NCBI GenBank assembly: GCA_046582185.1
Contig: JAYGEX010000003.1
Span: 1 to 49,144, forward strand
Direction: 5' to 3'
DNA from: GCA-002726655 sp046582185
Lineage (GTDB): Bacteria; Pseudomonadota; Gammaproteobacteria; Pseudomonadales; Azotimanducaceae
Length of the DNA stretch: 49,144 nt
Made by a program: the position numbers and the translations under genes. Position 1 is the stretch's first letter. Each line of letters begins with the position of its first letter. This document shows, piece by piece, positions 7,377-16,948 of the stretch. The notes under the pieces were generated by a model that was not told where the DNA came from, searched no databases, and was given only the letters and a program-made list of their open reading frames with translations.

Positions 7377-10300
7377 ATGACTCATTTGGATTATTGCAGG
7401 CAGCAGATCGAGAAAGACTATCTCGCAGACGAAATGGATATGGTGCGGCGCTATGCTCGTGCGATCAAGCCGGATTCAAACGAGCAGCATGTGGTATGCG
7501 CAGAGGCTGTCAGTCTTATTGATCAGATTCGGGGTCACCCGGATTTTAACAGTGGTCTGGATGCGTTTATGGCGGAATACAATCTCGATTCCATCGAGGG
7601 TATTCGGCTGATGACACTCGCGGAGGCCCTGGCAAGGATTCCGGATGAACAGACCCGCGAGGCGCTCATTCGATCCAAGCTTACCGGCGTAGATTGGGGC
7701 AAACATATCGGCAAGAGTCTATCGACTTTTGTCAACTCATCTACTCGTGCGCTGTTGTTCACATCGGCGGTTCTTGAAACAACAGAGATCCCCTTTCTGT
7801 CTCGCGTCATTCAGCGCCTCGGCGAACCAACCATACGTATGGCGATTGAAACGGGTATGAGCGTATTCAGTGATCATTTTGTCCTTGGTGAGGATCTGGA
7901 GCAAGCCAGAAAAAAGATCAAGAAAGACCGGCGGCCTTATCGCTACTCATTTGATATGTTAGGTGAGGCAGCGCTGACCATGTTTGATGCGGAGAAATTC
8001 TTTAATGCCTATAGTGAAGCCATCAAATTTGCTGGCGGATTCGGAAGTTCATCAATTTCCATAAAATTATCTGCACTGCACCCAAGATATGAGGCAAATC
8101 AATCGAAGCGGATATTTGACGAGTTGTATCCGCTTATTCACGATCTGGTGAATCTTGCGCGGCAACAAAATGTTCAGGTCACCATAGATGCTGAAGAAGC
8201 TGATCGACTGGAATTATCTCTAAGTCTGGTTGAGCAACTCATAAAACATGGCCCTGGCAAAGGTTCTGATCACCTGGGACTCGTGGTACAGGCCTATTCA
8301 AAGCGCGGCGAAGCAGTCATAAATTATCTGGTCGAATTAGCGCGGGAAAATGGCCAGCGAATTCCAGTCAGGCTTGTGAAAGGCGCTTATTGGGATACAG
8401 AGATTAAGCACGCTCAATTATTAGGTCTCAGTGACTATCCTGTATTTACGCAAAAAGCACATACTGATATCGCTTATCTATACTGTGCGAAACTAATGCT
8501 GAAACAGCAGGAATATCTGTTCCCGCAGTTTGCTACACATAATGTTCAAACGGTCGCTAACATTCTACATTGGACTGAAGCTTCTCCTGAGAAAGTGCAA
8601 TTTGAATTTCAGAGACTACATGGTATGGGCGCAGTTCTTTACGATTGTTTGATGGATCGGCACAAAAGTGTGAAATGTTGTATCTATGCCCCCATTGGGC
8701 ATCAACAGGAGTTGTTACCGTATCTTATCCGGAGACTGCTTGAAAATTCAGCAAACAGCTCCTTTGTTAATCAATTGGCAAGTAAGGTGAGTGCAGCTGA
8801 CCTTTCGCGCCATCCGGTGTACCTGATGGGCTTTGAACCTGGAATCAAACGACCGGCTGAAATGTTTCCTGCCAGGCAAAACTCCCGCGGAATAAATACG
8901 GCCTATAGTATTCATCGAAAAGACCTCCTTAGCGGAATATCTTTCCATGCAAAAGATGCCTGGAATTTTGGCAGCAAGCCGAACATCGAAGTGAGATCGC
9001 CAGTCGATGGGGTAAGTATTGGTTCGATCTATTCAGATTCTGCTGAAACAGTACAAATAAAAATTGGTCGAGCCAAAAGTGCCGCAAAAGACTGGGCAGC
9101 AATGCCTGTTCAAAACCGGGCAAATCTGATTCGCAGCTGTGCTAATGCCCTGCAGGATAATCTCCCTGAACTTATATTGTTGATGGCCAAAGAAGCCGGG
9201 AAGGCCATCGTAGATTCCCTGTCTGAGATACGTGAGGCAATTGATTTTTGTCGATATTACGCAAACCAGGCAGAGCTGCTTGTGCCCGAAGAGCTGCCCG
9301 GCCCATTGGGTGAACACAATGAACTCAGCTACCATGCAAGGGGGACATTTGCCTGCATTAGTCCATGGAACTTTCCGGTGGCAATCTTTACTGGCCAGGT
9401 CGTGGCAGCGCTGGTCACGGGTAATACGGTGGTGGCGAAACCCGCTGAACAGACGGCATTAACTGCGCACCGTGTCGCGGAGCTTTTCACGGCCGCTGGA
9501 TTGCCTGAAGATGTTTTAATACTGCTTAATGGTATCGGTAGCGATATCGGTCCAATGTTAACTGACCATCCAGCCATCGACGGCGTAGTCTTCACTGGGT
9601 CCGTACTAACTGGGCAACATATCAATAATTCTCTTGCTGCGAGGCGCGGCCCGATTGTCCCTCTGATCGCAGAAACTGGCGGTCAGAACGTTATGATTGT
9701 GGATAGTTCAGCGCTTCCGGAACAGGTAACCAGAGATGTCATAGCATCATCGTTTAATGCAGCGGGACAAAGGTGTTCGGCACTCAGGGTTCTATACCTT
9801 CAAGACGCCTGTGCTGATCGGGTTATTGAACTACTGAAGGGCTCAATGGAGCTGCTAAAAGTCGGCGACCCTATCGACCTTTCGGTAGATGTTGGACCTG
9901 TGATTGACCAGCAAGCAAAGGAGCGTTTGCAAGCGCATATTGATAAGCTTGAAAGAGACGGAAAGTTAATCGCCCGTACCTCTATGGAATTGTCGATGAA
10001 TTTATCGAACGGGCAATATCTGGCACCTTGCTGCTACGAGATACCCTCAATCAGCTATCTGGTGGATGAACATTTTGGTCCTGTCTTGCATATCATTCGT
10101 TATGACGTAAAAGAGCTGCCGCGTATCTTTGATGAAATTCAGTCCACAGGCTTCTCCCTTACCCTGGGCATCCATAGCCGCAATGAAACAATGGTCGAAT
10201 ACATCACTAATAATGTGCTCGCGGGAAACGTTTATGTAAACCGCAATATGATTGGTGCGGTCGTTGAGTCGCAACCGTTTGGAGGTATGGGCTTATCGGG

Positions 10301-10448
10301 AACGGGCCCGAAAGCAGGCGGTCCAAACTACCTGAAACGATTCGTTCATGAACGTTGCCTGAGTAATAATATTGCCGCCATCGGCGGCGCTATTGATCTA
10401 ATGGCGAACACTGATTTAATAGCGAGCAGGACCGGATCCAGTATATGA
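7377..10448 (+). CDS. putA: Bifunctional proline dehydrogenase / glutamate-semialdehyde dehydrogenase
   Basis: Oxidises proline to pyrroline-5-carboxylate (FAD, electrons to quinone), then glutamate semialdehyde to glutamate (NAD+). The 1023-residue chain starts directly with the PutA alpha-helical region and has no N-terminal ribbon-helix-helix DNA-binding domain, so it is a short-type PutA that should not autoregulate. The proline dehydrogenase barrel shows RIPVRLVKGAYWD and FATHNVQTV, then FEFQRLHGMG. The aldehyde dehydrogenase domain shows ISPWNFPVAIFTGQ, the general-base glutamate E766 in AETGGQN, and the nucleophile C800 in AGQRCSALR. The stop overlaps the mnmH start (ATGA), coupling the two genes. 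Confidence 0.96.
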   Translation: MTHLDYCRQQIEKDYLADEMDMVRRYARAIKPDSNEQHVVCAEAVSLIDQIRGHPDFNSGLDAFMAEYNLDSIEGIRLMTLAEALARIPDEQTREALIRSKLTGVDWGKHIGKSLSTFVNSSTRALLFTSAVLETTEIPFLSRVIQRLGEPTIRMAIETGMSVFSDHFVLGEDLEQARKKIKKDRRPYRYSFDMLGEAALTMFDAEKFFNAYSEAIKFAGGFGSSSISIKLSALHPRYEANQSKRIFDELYPLIHDLVNLARQQNVQVTIDAEEADRLELSLSLVEQLIKHGPGKGSDHLGLVVQAYSKRGEAVINYLVELARENGQRIPVRLVKGAYWDTEIKHAQLLGLSDYPVFTQKAHTDIAYLYCAKLMLKQQEYLFPQFATHNVQTVANILHWTEASPEKVQFEFQRLHGMGAVLYDCLMDRHKSVKCCIYAPIGHQQELLPYLIRRLLENSANSSFVNQLASKVSAADLSRHPVYLMGFEPGIKRPAEMFPARQNSRGINTAYSIHRKDLLSGISFHAKDAWNFGSKPNIEVRSPVDGVSIGSIYSDSAETVQIKIGRAKSAAKDWAAMPVQNRANLIRSCANALQDNLPELILLMAKEAGKAIVDSLSEIREAIDFCRYYANQAELLVPEELPGPLGEHNELSYHARGTFACISPWNFPVAIFTGQVVAALVTGNTVVAKPAEQTALTAHRVAELFTAAGLPEDVLILLNGIGSDIGPMLTDHPAIDGVVFTGSVLTGQHINNSLAARRGPIVPLIAETGGQNVMIVDSSALPEQVTRDVIASSFNAAGQRCSALRVLYLQDACADRVIELLKGSMELLKVGDPIDLSVDVGPVIDQQAKERLQAHIDKLERDGKLIARTSMELSMNLSNGQYLAPCCYEIPSISYLVDEHFGPVLHIIRYDVKELPRIFDEIQSTGFSLTLGIHSRNETMVEYITNNVLAGNVYVNRNMIGAVVESQPFGGMGLSGTGPKAGGPNYLKRFVHERCLSNNIAAIGGAIDLMANTDLIASRTGSSI

Positions 10449-11539
10449 ATTACCCAGCAGATAAACGGGAGTATTTTAAGTCGCTCTTCATCAGCGATAC
10501 TCCTCTCATCGACGTCAGAGCTGAAATTGAATATGAGCAGGGTTCATTTCCTACCTCCATCAATCTGCCGATTCTCAATACCAGGGAAAGGCACGAGGTT
10601 GGCATCAGATACAAGGAGCAAGGCCAGGAGTCTGCCGAAACTTTAGGCAATGAACTTGTCTCCGGTGATATTCGCACATCGAGAACTGCGGCCTGGCTTT
10701 CCTTTATCGATGAGCATGAGAATGCTGCGCTTTACTGCTTTCGTGGTGGCCGACGATCACAAATTGCCAGCCAGTGGTTGACAGAATCCGGTAGAAGTAT
10801 CGAACGCATTGCTGGCGGTTACAAAGATATGCGTAACTATCTGTTGAGTCAGTTTGAAGATTTGCCAGCACTGATGATCATCTCAGGCAAGACCGGCGTT
10901 GGGAAGACGGAATTGCTACTGCAGATCACCAATGCAATTGATCTGGAAGGCCGTGCGAATCATAGGGGCTCAGCATTTGGCCGGCACATTGATCCACAGC
11001 CATCGCAGATAAACTTTGAAAATCTTGTGGCCGTTGATCTCCTGAAGATCAAGGAAACAAGCGGCACCAAGCCTGTGTTTCTTGAGGATGAAGGCCGCTT
11101 GATTGGCAGGGTGCATTTGCCCTCTGCCCTCCAGGCAAAAATGAAAGAGGCACCGATTGTCCTGCTGGAAGACTCCACCGAAAATCGTGTCGTTCGAATT
11201 TTTGATGAATACATTGTCAGGCAGTGGCGGCAATATGAACGCAATTTCCTGGCCTCGGCATACAATGCTTTTTCCGATTACCTGGAGACAGCCATCGATG
11301 CTATTCGCAAGCGTCTGGGAGGCGCTGGCCACAAGGTAGTGCGAGGATTGTTGGATAAGGCATTATCGGCACAGCAATCTGGAGATTTTGAGCAGCATAA
11401 GTTATGGATACATACCCTGCTCGAAGACTACTATGACCCAATGTATAGCTATCAGTTGGAGAAGAAAGGTGATCGCATACGCTTTCGCGGAAGCATGGAA
11501 GAAATTCTCCACTGGACCGAACAGCAAAGGATGAGATGA
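10445..11539 (+). CDS. mnmH: tRNA 2-selenouridine synthase
   Basis: MnmH (SelU/YbbB) uses selenophosphate to convert 2-thiouridine at the wobble position of Lys, Glu and Gln tRNAs into 2-selenouridine, through a geranylated intermediate. The protein is 364 residues long. Residues about 10-130 form a rhodanese domain (PLIDVRAEIEYEQG) with catalytic C98 in LYCFRGGRRSQ. A P-loop follows at 148-155 (GKTGVGKT), and a C-terminal P-loop-associated domain contains FLEDEGRLIGRVHLP. This order and length match MnmH. The start overlaps putA by four bases. The gene implies that this organism makes selenophosphate (SelD encoded elsewhere), which bears directly on the TGA-containing redoxin at 44 kb. Confidence 0.95.
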   Translation: MNYPADKREYFKSLFISDTPLIDVRAEIEYEQGSFPTSINLPILNTRERHEVGIRYKEQGQESAETLGNELVSGDIRTSRTAAWLSFIDEHENAALYCFRGGRRSQIASQWLTESGRSIERIAGGYKDMRNYLLSQFEDLPALMIISGKTGVGKTELLLQITNAIDLEGRANHRGSAFGRHIDPQPSQINFENLVAVDLLKIKETSGTKPVFLEDEGRLIGRVHLPSALQAKMKEAPIVLLEDSTENRVVRIFDEYIVRQWRQYERNFLASAYNAFSDYLETAIDAIRKRLGGAGHKVVRGLLDKALSAQQSGDFEQHKLWIHTLLEDYYDPMYSYQLEKKGDRIRFRGSMEEILHWTEQQRMR

Positions 11540-11545
11540 TATGAT

Positions 11546-11920
11546 ATGAGCAAACTTGACGATGAACATACACATTGGAAGCTGATGAGGGATTTGCTGG
11601 CCTTTCAGTTCAAACTCGCACTGGATGCCTTTAGAGACTTGTTGTTGCGTCCGGTCTCAATCATTGCAGTTCTCGCGGGAATTTTCTCTCGTCAGCCAGA
11701 CTCGGGGAAATATTTTTATGACTTGCTGGGAATGGGCCACAAGAGCGACAAGTGGATAAACCTATTTGGCACCGGTGATGACGCTGATGCCAGCACTTCT
11801 TCAGATGCCTATGTTAAGAAAGTCCAGGATCTGGTTCTAAACGAAGTTCAGAAAGGTGGCGTGGCCAAACAGATTAAGGATAGGACTGATGGCCTTATCG
11901 GACACATTCGTAAAGACTGA
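11546..11920 (+). CDS. Conserved-looking hypothetical protein after mnmH
   Basis: A 124-residue protein starting at ATG 11546, with an AAGGATGAG ribosome-binding site. It begins only 6 bases after the mnmH stop and is therefore probably the third gene of a putA-mnmH transcript. I do not recognise the family. The N-terminus has an amphipathic stretch (LLAFQFKLALDAFRDLLLRP) and a short hydrophobic segment (VSIIAVLAGIF), which suggests membrane association. The middle is acidic and serine-rich (GTGDDADASTSS), and a helical, lysine-rich tail follows (VLNEVQKGGVAKQIK). It converges with the universal stress protein gene, 6 bp away. Confidence 0.7.
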   Translation: MSKLDDEHTHWKLMRDLLAFQFKLALDAFRDLLLRPVSIIAVLAGIFSRQPDSGKYFYDLLGMGHKSDKWINLFGTGDDADASTSSDAYVKKVQDLVLNEVQKGGVAKQIKDRTDGLIGHIRKD

Positions 11921-11926
11921 TCCAGG

Positions 11927-12844
11927 CTAGTTACTGATTCTCACCATCAACACGTTCGTCTTTAGCTCATCAAGAATGGATTCAGCGGCGCTACCTATGC
12001 TGATGCCCGTTAGGCTTTGTCGAGAAACATTGCCCATGACAACAAACTCGGCAACCAGATCTTCAGAGACCTTCGGGATCACCCAGTCAACGGGACCTTC
12101 AATAGCATGCAGATGTTGCTCCAGGACATTGTATTGTTCCCCGAACATTTTGAGATTTTCGTTGACCATTTGTGACATCTTTTTGCGGTAGTTCTGCAAA
12201 GAATTTGAGGCCTTCGATACCGGAACAAAAACCGGCGGTGCTGGATAGGCGCAAACCAGGTGTAGCTCAAACTTTAGCTTGGCAGCCAAATAGCTGGCAT
12301 GTTCCAATATAATTCTGTTTAGAGTTGCGTGTGATTTATTACCCGGAGCCACGTTAACAGCCGCCAGAACCTGGCCAACATCATCCCATTGACCGGTCTT
12401 AACGAGCATCACCGGGCAAGGAGAATAGCGCATGAGATTCCAGTCGACATGATTAAACATCCTGCCCTTCGGTAGATGACTCCTGCTGCACTTTACCAGT
12501 AGATCGAAGTCGCCATCGGAAACTGCCTCGATGATGGCGTCAGAAGGGTGACGATTCCAAACCGCTTCTGTACTGACTTCGATCTGTGAAGAATTCTCCG
12601 AGAGATTGATCGTCCCGGCTAGGCGTTCAACCTTAACCCGACTGCCATCAACAATCGTTTCTATGAATGTGCTGCGCTGACTGCCACTCAAGAAAGTAGC
12701 AATACCAATGGAGCGATCATATGCACAGAGGAACAGATGCAGTGAAGCGCCTGTTGCTTGGGCGACGAATACCGCCCTATCCAGTGCAGGTTGCCGCTCC
12801 AGATTGGATTCAATTACAACAAATATCTTTTTAATGTAACGCAC
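11927..12844 (-). CDS. Tandem universal stress protein (UspE-like)
   Basis: A 305-residue cytosolic protein made of two UspA folds in tandem. The first begins IKKIFVVIESNLERQPALDRAVFVA and ends SPCPVMLVKT. The second begins QVLAAVNVAPG and ends in VVMGNVSR then NVLMVRIS. Two-domain Usps of this kind (UspE type) are linked to stress survival, oxidative damage and adhesion or motility; the exact role here is unknown. The ATP-binding glycine loop in the second half (VMGNVSRQSLTGISIGSAAE) is partly preserved. Upstream lies copy A of the dispersed intergenic repeat (12848-12985), about 5 bp from the start codon, so the repeat probably forms its promoter or 5' leader. Confidence 0.85.
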   Translation of the reverse strand: MRYIKKIFVVIESNLERQPALDRAVFVAQATGASLHLFLCAYDRSIGIATFLSGSQRSTFIETIVDGSRVKVERLAGTINLSENSSQIEVSTEAVWNRHPSDAIIEAVSDGDFDLLVKCSRSHLPKGRMFNHVDWNLMRYSPCPVMLVKTGQWDDVGQVLAAVNVAPGNKSHATLNRIILEHASYLAAKLKFELHLVCAYPAPPVFVPVSKASNSLQNYRKKMSQMVNENLKMFGEQYNVLEQHLHAIEGPVDWVIPKVSEDLVAEFVVMGNVSRQSLTGISIGSAAESILDELKTNVLMVRISN

Positions 12845-12847
12845 TAA

Positions 12848-12985
12848 TTAGTTCCGGCCCCATAAATATTCGAATCTAAACAACAATTGCAAATCTATAA
12901 TTCCGTTAGCCATACAAAATAATCACTTACCAGGGAAGTAACACCGGTGGATTCCGCATCCAGAGGAGCACTAGTTAGTTCCCGT
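12848..12985. repeat. Dispersed intergenic repeat, copy A
   Basis: A roughly 135-bp segment that aligns along its length with 38211-38362. A core of 30 bases (12921-12950, containing ACTTACCAGGGAAG and ACACCGGTGG) is identical in both copies, and the flanks are clearly similar (CATAAATA, TCCGTTAGC, GCACTAGTTAGTT). Both edges carry TTAGTTCC. The right edge runs into the last codons of the antiporter gene. Both copies lie upstream of a minus-strand gene, here the universal stress gene. The function is unknown: mobile element, shared promoter/leader, or small RNA. Confidence 0.75.
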
Positions 12986-15466
12986 CTGAGTATTTGAATC
13001 TAACCGTTCCTTGTCTATCTTCATCACTGCATCCCTGATCTCCGGAAACGCTGACATCATCCCTTCCAAGTCAGCTCTTTTCAACTCATACAACGAGCAT
13101 GGTGTAGCCGATATCGTCGTCGCATTGCGTGGCGCCAGATGTAATAAGGCAGCCTCACCAAAAAAATCCCCGGAATATAAGGTCGCAACCTGCTGGCTGT
13201 GTTCACCGTCCTGGATGAAGACATGGGCTATTCCCCTTGCAATCAGAAACATGGAGTCACCAACCTGTCCCTGCCTGACTATCTTCCTGCCTCTGGGCAC
13301 GGTTCTGGGTATGAAAAAACGCCCGATGAGCTCAAAATCCTCCTCCATGCCTTTGAACAACGGTACCTTAAGTAGCAGCTCGGATACTTCAATTTCGAAT
13401 GCAGCGGATACGTTATCCCCTTTTAATTGTCGAATCCGCTCGGTTTGATCCTTCAGTATTTTTTCCGCGATGCCTTTATGAATCATGCCATGTTCGGATG
13501 CGTGCTCCACAGAGTAATGTTCTGCTATTAATAGAAGCCGCTGTCCGGTTTGTTCCTGCATGGTCTCAACAAACTCAGGAAACTGATCTGCGACTTCGTC
13601 CATCTGGGATTTATAAGTTGAAAGTATCTCTTCATAGGTATTTCTAAGTATCTGGTCAGAATTATCGTCGTTGCCACTTTTGCCTAAAATTTCATCAAAG
13701 GCCTGTTGTACGCTTCGAGCACAACAATACCTGCCCCATGCAACATCATAGTCACGTATGATCCGCGAGGTTCTCATCTTTTCCGCAATGGAACTCAAAC
13801 CTGGAAAATTTTCAAGCACGCTAATCACGAAATGATCCATGGACTTGCCTCGACTGGTAAGATCTGAAGCAGTGGGGGCTTTGCCGTTGTGGCGAACATC
13901 ATCGAGCTGAACTGCCAGTGTGTAATCCAGCTCCCGAAATGCCCATTCGTTGATTAGTCCCTTGCTGAAGAGTTCATAGGCGCGGGCCTTCTCCCGTGCC
14001 AGGCAGCGCATTCCGACGATTGAGGCTTTGTCTTCATCAGTCATAGTTGCCATGAGAGACTGAATCTCAGCATCCAACCCGGTCAGTTCCCGCCGACATT
14101 TTTCCTGTAGATTATTCGCGATTCTTTGCGAAAATAACTCGCTGCCTACCAGGGAGCTGACTCGTGCGAGGCCTTCTTCTCTTGCATGCTTATCTCCTTC
14201 GAGCTTAGCCAACTGATCCGACGGACTCATGATGTTCAATTTCAGATACTTGACGAGTTTTTCAATGCTTAAGCCTTGAACCACAAGTGTAAAAAGCACT
14301 GCCCCCATCACCACCGTTACCATTGTCTCCTTGTAATCGAATTCAGGTAACGACAATACAATAGCCAGAGCAATTGCGCCGCGAAGGCCACCCCAATACA
14401 TGACTTGCTGAAAGGGCATTTCGATGGGATCTGAATTTGGTAGCTTGCCAAGCAGTGGAACAAAAGTGAATATGACAAGGGCTCTGGAAATCAGCATTGC
14501 TACCACAACCAGTGCGATCAGATCGATAGAAGCCCACAACGCCAGGATGTCGATCTGCAATCCAACCATGACAAAAATCAGCGCATTTGCAATGAAGGCC
14601 AGGTATTCCCAGAAATGTTCCATGAATTCTGACGTTGATGGCGAGATCTTTGATTTGCCCCAGGAACCAATGATTATTCCCGCAGCTACCACCGCCATAA
14701 TGCCGCTGACGTGAAATACGTGTTCTGCAATAATGAAAGAGAAGTACGCGAGTATTGTTGTTAGTGTAATTTCAACATCTGCATCTGATTCAATGCTGCC
14801 GAGCGTCATGCCAACAACAACCGCAAGCACGCTACCAACGACGACACCACCAAGGAATACAAATAGAAAGTTGATCAGGCCGCTGGCGACAACCTGCCCT
14901 GAAAATTCGCCAGATACCAGAATACCCAGCAACAATGTTGCCAGCACTAATGAAGTTGCGTCATTAAAGAGGCTCTCACCTTCCACCAGTACGGTTAATC
15001 GTTCCGGTACGCCCAACTGCTTAAATATCGAGATAACTGCAACAGGATCGGTGGCACTCAGAATGGCACCCAACAACAAAGCCACCATAATGCTGAAGTC
15101 GGTAAAACCAGCGATGATCAAACCAATAATCACCGTTGATATCAGCAGGCCGGGAACTGCGAGAATAAGGATGGGCCAGATATTGCGCGAGACCTGCCTG
15201 GCATCCAGGTTGAAGGCTGATTCGAAGATCAAGGTAGGGATGAATACAAAGAGAACAAGCTCAGGCGTGAGTTTGAAATCAGCGAGGGTGCCCAATATAG
15301 GCATGTGTTCGCTGCCGGCGGCGATCGTTATACCGACGAATACCAGCAATATCGTTAGCGGAATCTTGTCGATCCGCTTGCTGATCATTGTGGTGACAGC
15401 AGCCACCAGCATCAGCAACACTATTCCGGTGACAAGATCAGTAACGTTGCTCGTCGGATGTTCCAT
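12971..15466 (-). CDS. CPA1-family Na+/H+ antiporter with cyclic-nucleotide-binding domain
   Basis: An 831-residue membrane protein. The first roughly 420 residues carry about 12 hydrophobic helices with NhaP/CPA1 signatures: FIPTLIFESAF, ATDPVAVISIF, LVEGESLFNDATSLV, and GGLRGAIALAIVLSLP. A long soluble helical linker follows, then a C-terminal cyclic-nucleotide-binding domain: LLKVPLFKGM, VRQGQVGDSMFLIARGIAHV, and GDFFGEAALL with APRNATT. The expected role is pH and sodium homeostasis at the inner membrane, with cytoplasmic gating possibly sensing cAMP or c-di-GMP (inference). The last codons lie inside the repeat at 12848-12985. It is followed by the universal stress gene on the same strand. 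Confidence 0.9.
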   Translation of the reverse strand: MEHPTSNVTDLVTGIVLLMLVAAVTTMISKRIDKIPLTILLVFVGITIAAGSEHMPILGTLADFKLTPELVLFVFIPTLIFESAFNLDARQVSRNIWPILILAVPGLLISTVIIGLIIAGFTDFSIMVALLLGAILSATDPVAVISIFKQLGVPERLTVLVEGESLFNDATSLVLATLLLGILVSGEFSGQVVASGLINFLFVFLGGVVVGSVLAVVVGMTLGSIESDADVEITLTTILAYFSFIIAEHVFHVSGIMAVVAAGIIIGSWGKSKISPSTSEFMEHFWEYLAFIANALIFVMVGLQIDILALWASIDLIALVVVAMLISRALVIFTFVPLLGKLPNSDPIEMPFQQVMYWGGLRGAIALAIVLSLPEFDYKETMVTVVMGAVLFTLVVQGLSIEKLVKYLKLNIMSPSDQLAKLEGDKHAREEGLARVSSLVGSELFSQRIANNLQEKCRRELTGLDAEIQSLMATMTDEDKASIVGMRCLAREKARAYELFSKGLINEWAFRELDYTLAVQLDDVRHNGKAPTASDLTSRGKSMDHFVISVLENFPGLSSIAEKMRTSRIIRDYDVAWGRYCCARSVQQAFDEILGKSGNDDNSDQILRNTYEEILSTYKSQMDEVADQFPEFVETMQEQTGQRLLLIAEHYSVEHASEHGMIHKGIAEKILKDQTERIRQLKGDNVSAAFEIEVSELLLKVPLFKGMEEDFELIGRFFIPRTVPRGRKIVRQGQVGDSMFLIARGIAHVFIQDGEHSQQVATLYSGDFFGEAALLHLAPRNATTISATPCSLYELKRADLEGMMSAFPEIRDAVMKIDKERLDSNTQTGTN

Positions 15467-15589
15467 TTCAAGGTCCTGAAGGATTTATAGTTCTTTGTCT
15501 GCCGTCAGCGATTCTTTTTGTACTGCTTTAGTACGATGTCAGGATACCGAAATGACACTTTTGTGCAACAAGAGTGAAATGGGCACTGT

Positions 15590-16756
15590 TTAATAACTTT
15601 TCTCCTGTCCCAGTACCCGCTCGCCAATATAGGATTTAATGAGTTCCTGACTGATGGGGGCGATCACCGTAATCATGATTTCCCGCAAGTATCTCTCCAC
15701 ATGGAATTCCTTGGCATAGCCCATACCGCCATGGGTTAGAACGGCACGCTGGCACGCCTTTAAGGCGGCTTCTGCGGCCAGATACTTTGCACTATTGGCT
15801 TCCGCACCACAGCTTGATCCGTTGTCGTAAAGGGATGCTGCCTTAAATGCCATCAAATGAGCGGCTTCAAGTTCCATCCAGTTTTCAGCTAGAGGGTGTT
15901 GTATTGCCTGGTTCTTACCGATGGGACGATTAAACACAATCCGCTCCCTTGCATATCTCGATGCTTTTTCAAGAGCAGCCTGACCCAGGCCAACCGCTTC
16001 TGATGCGATCAGAATCCGCTCCGGATTCAAGCCATGAAGCAGGCATTTCCAGCCATCGCCTTCCTCTCCAATTCTATCTTCCACGGGCACAACGAGGTCG
16101 TCGATAAAGAGGGCATTCGAATCAACTGCCTTTCTGCCCATTTTATCGATTATGCGAACCTCAATCTGGTCGCGATTCAGGTCTGTGTAAAACAAGGTTA
16201 GACCTTCCGTTGGCTTTTTACAGTCTTCAATGCTGGTGGTTCGCGTTATAAGCAGGATCTTGCTGGCTGTTTGCGCCGTAGATGTCCACATCTTGCGTCC
16301 ATTGATCACATAATGATCACCTTCTCTCACCGCTCTCGTTGTAAGTTGTGTGGTGTTTAATCCAGCATCTGGCTCGGTAACACCAAAGCAGGCCCGATCC
16401 CGGCCTTCGATCAAAGGTGTAAGGAAGCGGTGCTTTTGTTCGTCTGTACCGAATACGACGATGGGATTAGGTCCAAACAGATTCAGGTGCACAGCCGATG
16501 CACCGCTCATCCCCGCTCCGGAACGGGCAATTGTGTGAGCGAAAATCGCGGCTTCCGTCACTCCTAACCCTGCTCCACCATATTCCTCTGGCATGGCGAT
16601 GCCCAACCAGCCTCCTTCGGTGATGGCTTTTACAAATTCTTCAGGGAATTGACCATCAGTATCTCGTTGCAACCAGTAATCGTCATCAAATTGAGCGCAG
16701 ATCTTCTGCACGGCTTCCTGGATATTTCTCTGTTGTTCGTTTAACTCAAAATTCAT
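15590..16756 (-). CDS. Acyl-CoA dehydrogenase
   Basis: A 388-residue FAD enzyme that introduces the alpha,beta double bond into an acyl-CoA in beta-oxidation-type pathways. Family motifs are present in order: GWLGIAMPEEYGGAGLG, CFGVTEPDAGLNTTQLTT (acyl-CoA/FAD loop), YVINGRKMWTSTA, and the C-terminal signature LTHGGMGYAKEFHVERYLREI. Length is standard. It is transcribed divergently from a TetR regulator 192 bp away, which is the likely local regulator. The substrate is not evident. Confidence 0.92.
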   Translation of the reverse strand: MNFELNEQQRNIQEAVQKICAQFDDDYWLQRDTDGQFPEEFVKAITEGGWLGIAMPEEYGGAGLGVTEAAIFAHTIARSGAGMSGASAVHLNLFGPNPIVVFGTDEQKHRFLTPLIEGRDRACFGVTEPDAGLNTTQLTTRAVREGDHYVINGRKMWTSTAQTASKILLITRTTSIEDCKKPTEGLTLFYTDLNRDQIEVRIIDKMGRKAVDSNALFIDDLVVPVEDRIGEEGDGWKCLLHGLNPERILIASEAVGLGQAALEKASRYARERIVFNRPIGKNQAIQHPLAENWMELEAAHLMAFKAASLYDNGSSCGAEANSAKYLAAEAALKACQRAVLTHGGMGYAKEFHVERYLREIMITVIAPISQELIKSYIGERVLGQEKSY

Positions 16757-16855
16757 CTTGTCTCTAACTTTTGTTTGTAATTAGTTGTTTCTGTGTGTGT
16801 TTTGCCAGTTTTGTGCAAAAAAAAATGTGATCCGGTTCAAGTATTCGGAAAGTCA

Positions 16856-16880
16856 CTGAATGATTCTACTATTTATTCAG
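16856..16880. promoter_or_regulatory. Candidate TetR operator between acyl-CoA dehydrogenase and tetR
   Basis: An inverted repeat CTGAAT-(13 bases)-ATTCAG lies in the divergent intergenic region. A bipartite dyad near both promoters fits a TetR-family operator; this is inference from position and symmetry only. Confidence 0.35.
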
Positions 16881-16948
16881 TTATTAAGAAAAAAAGCTGG
16901 TAGTGTAAGCATCTTTTTTATATAGCAATATAAAGACTAAATGCCACA

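Noticed and set aside
14733..15479. Long plus-strand open frame of 248 codons
   Set aside because: It lies wholly antisense to the conserved antiporter gene, and its composition (Ser/Thr/Ile/Pro-rich) is the typical shadow of hydrophobic coding sequence.
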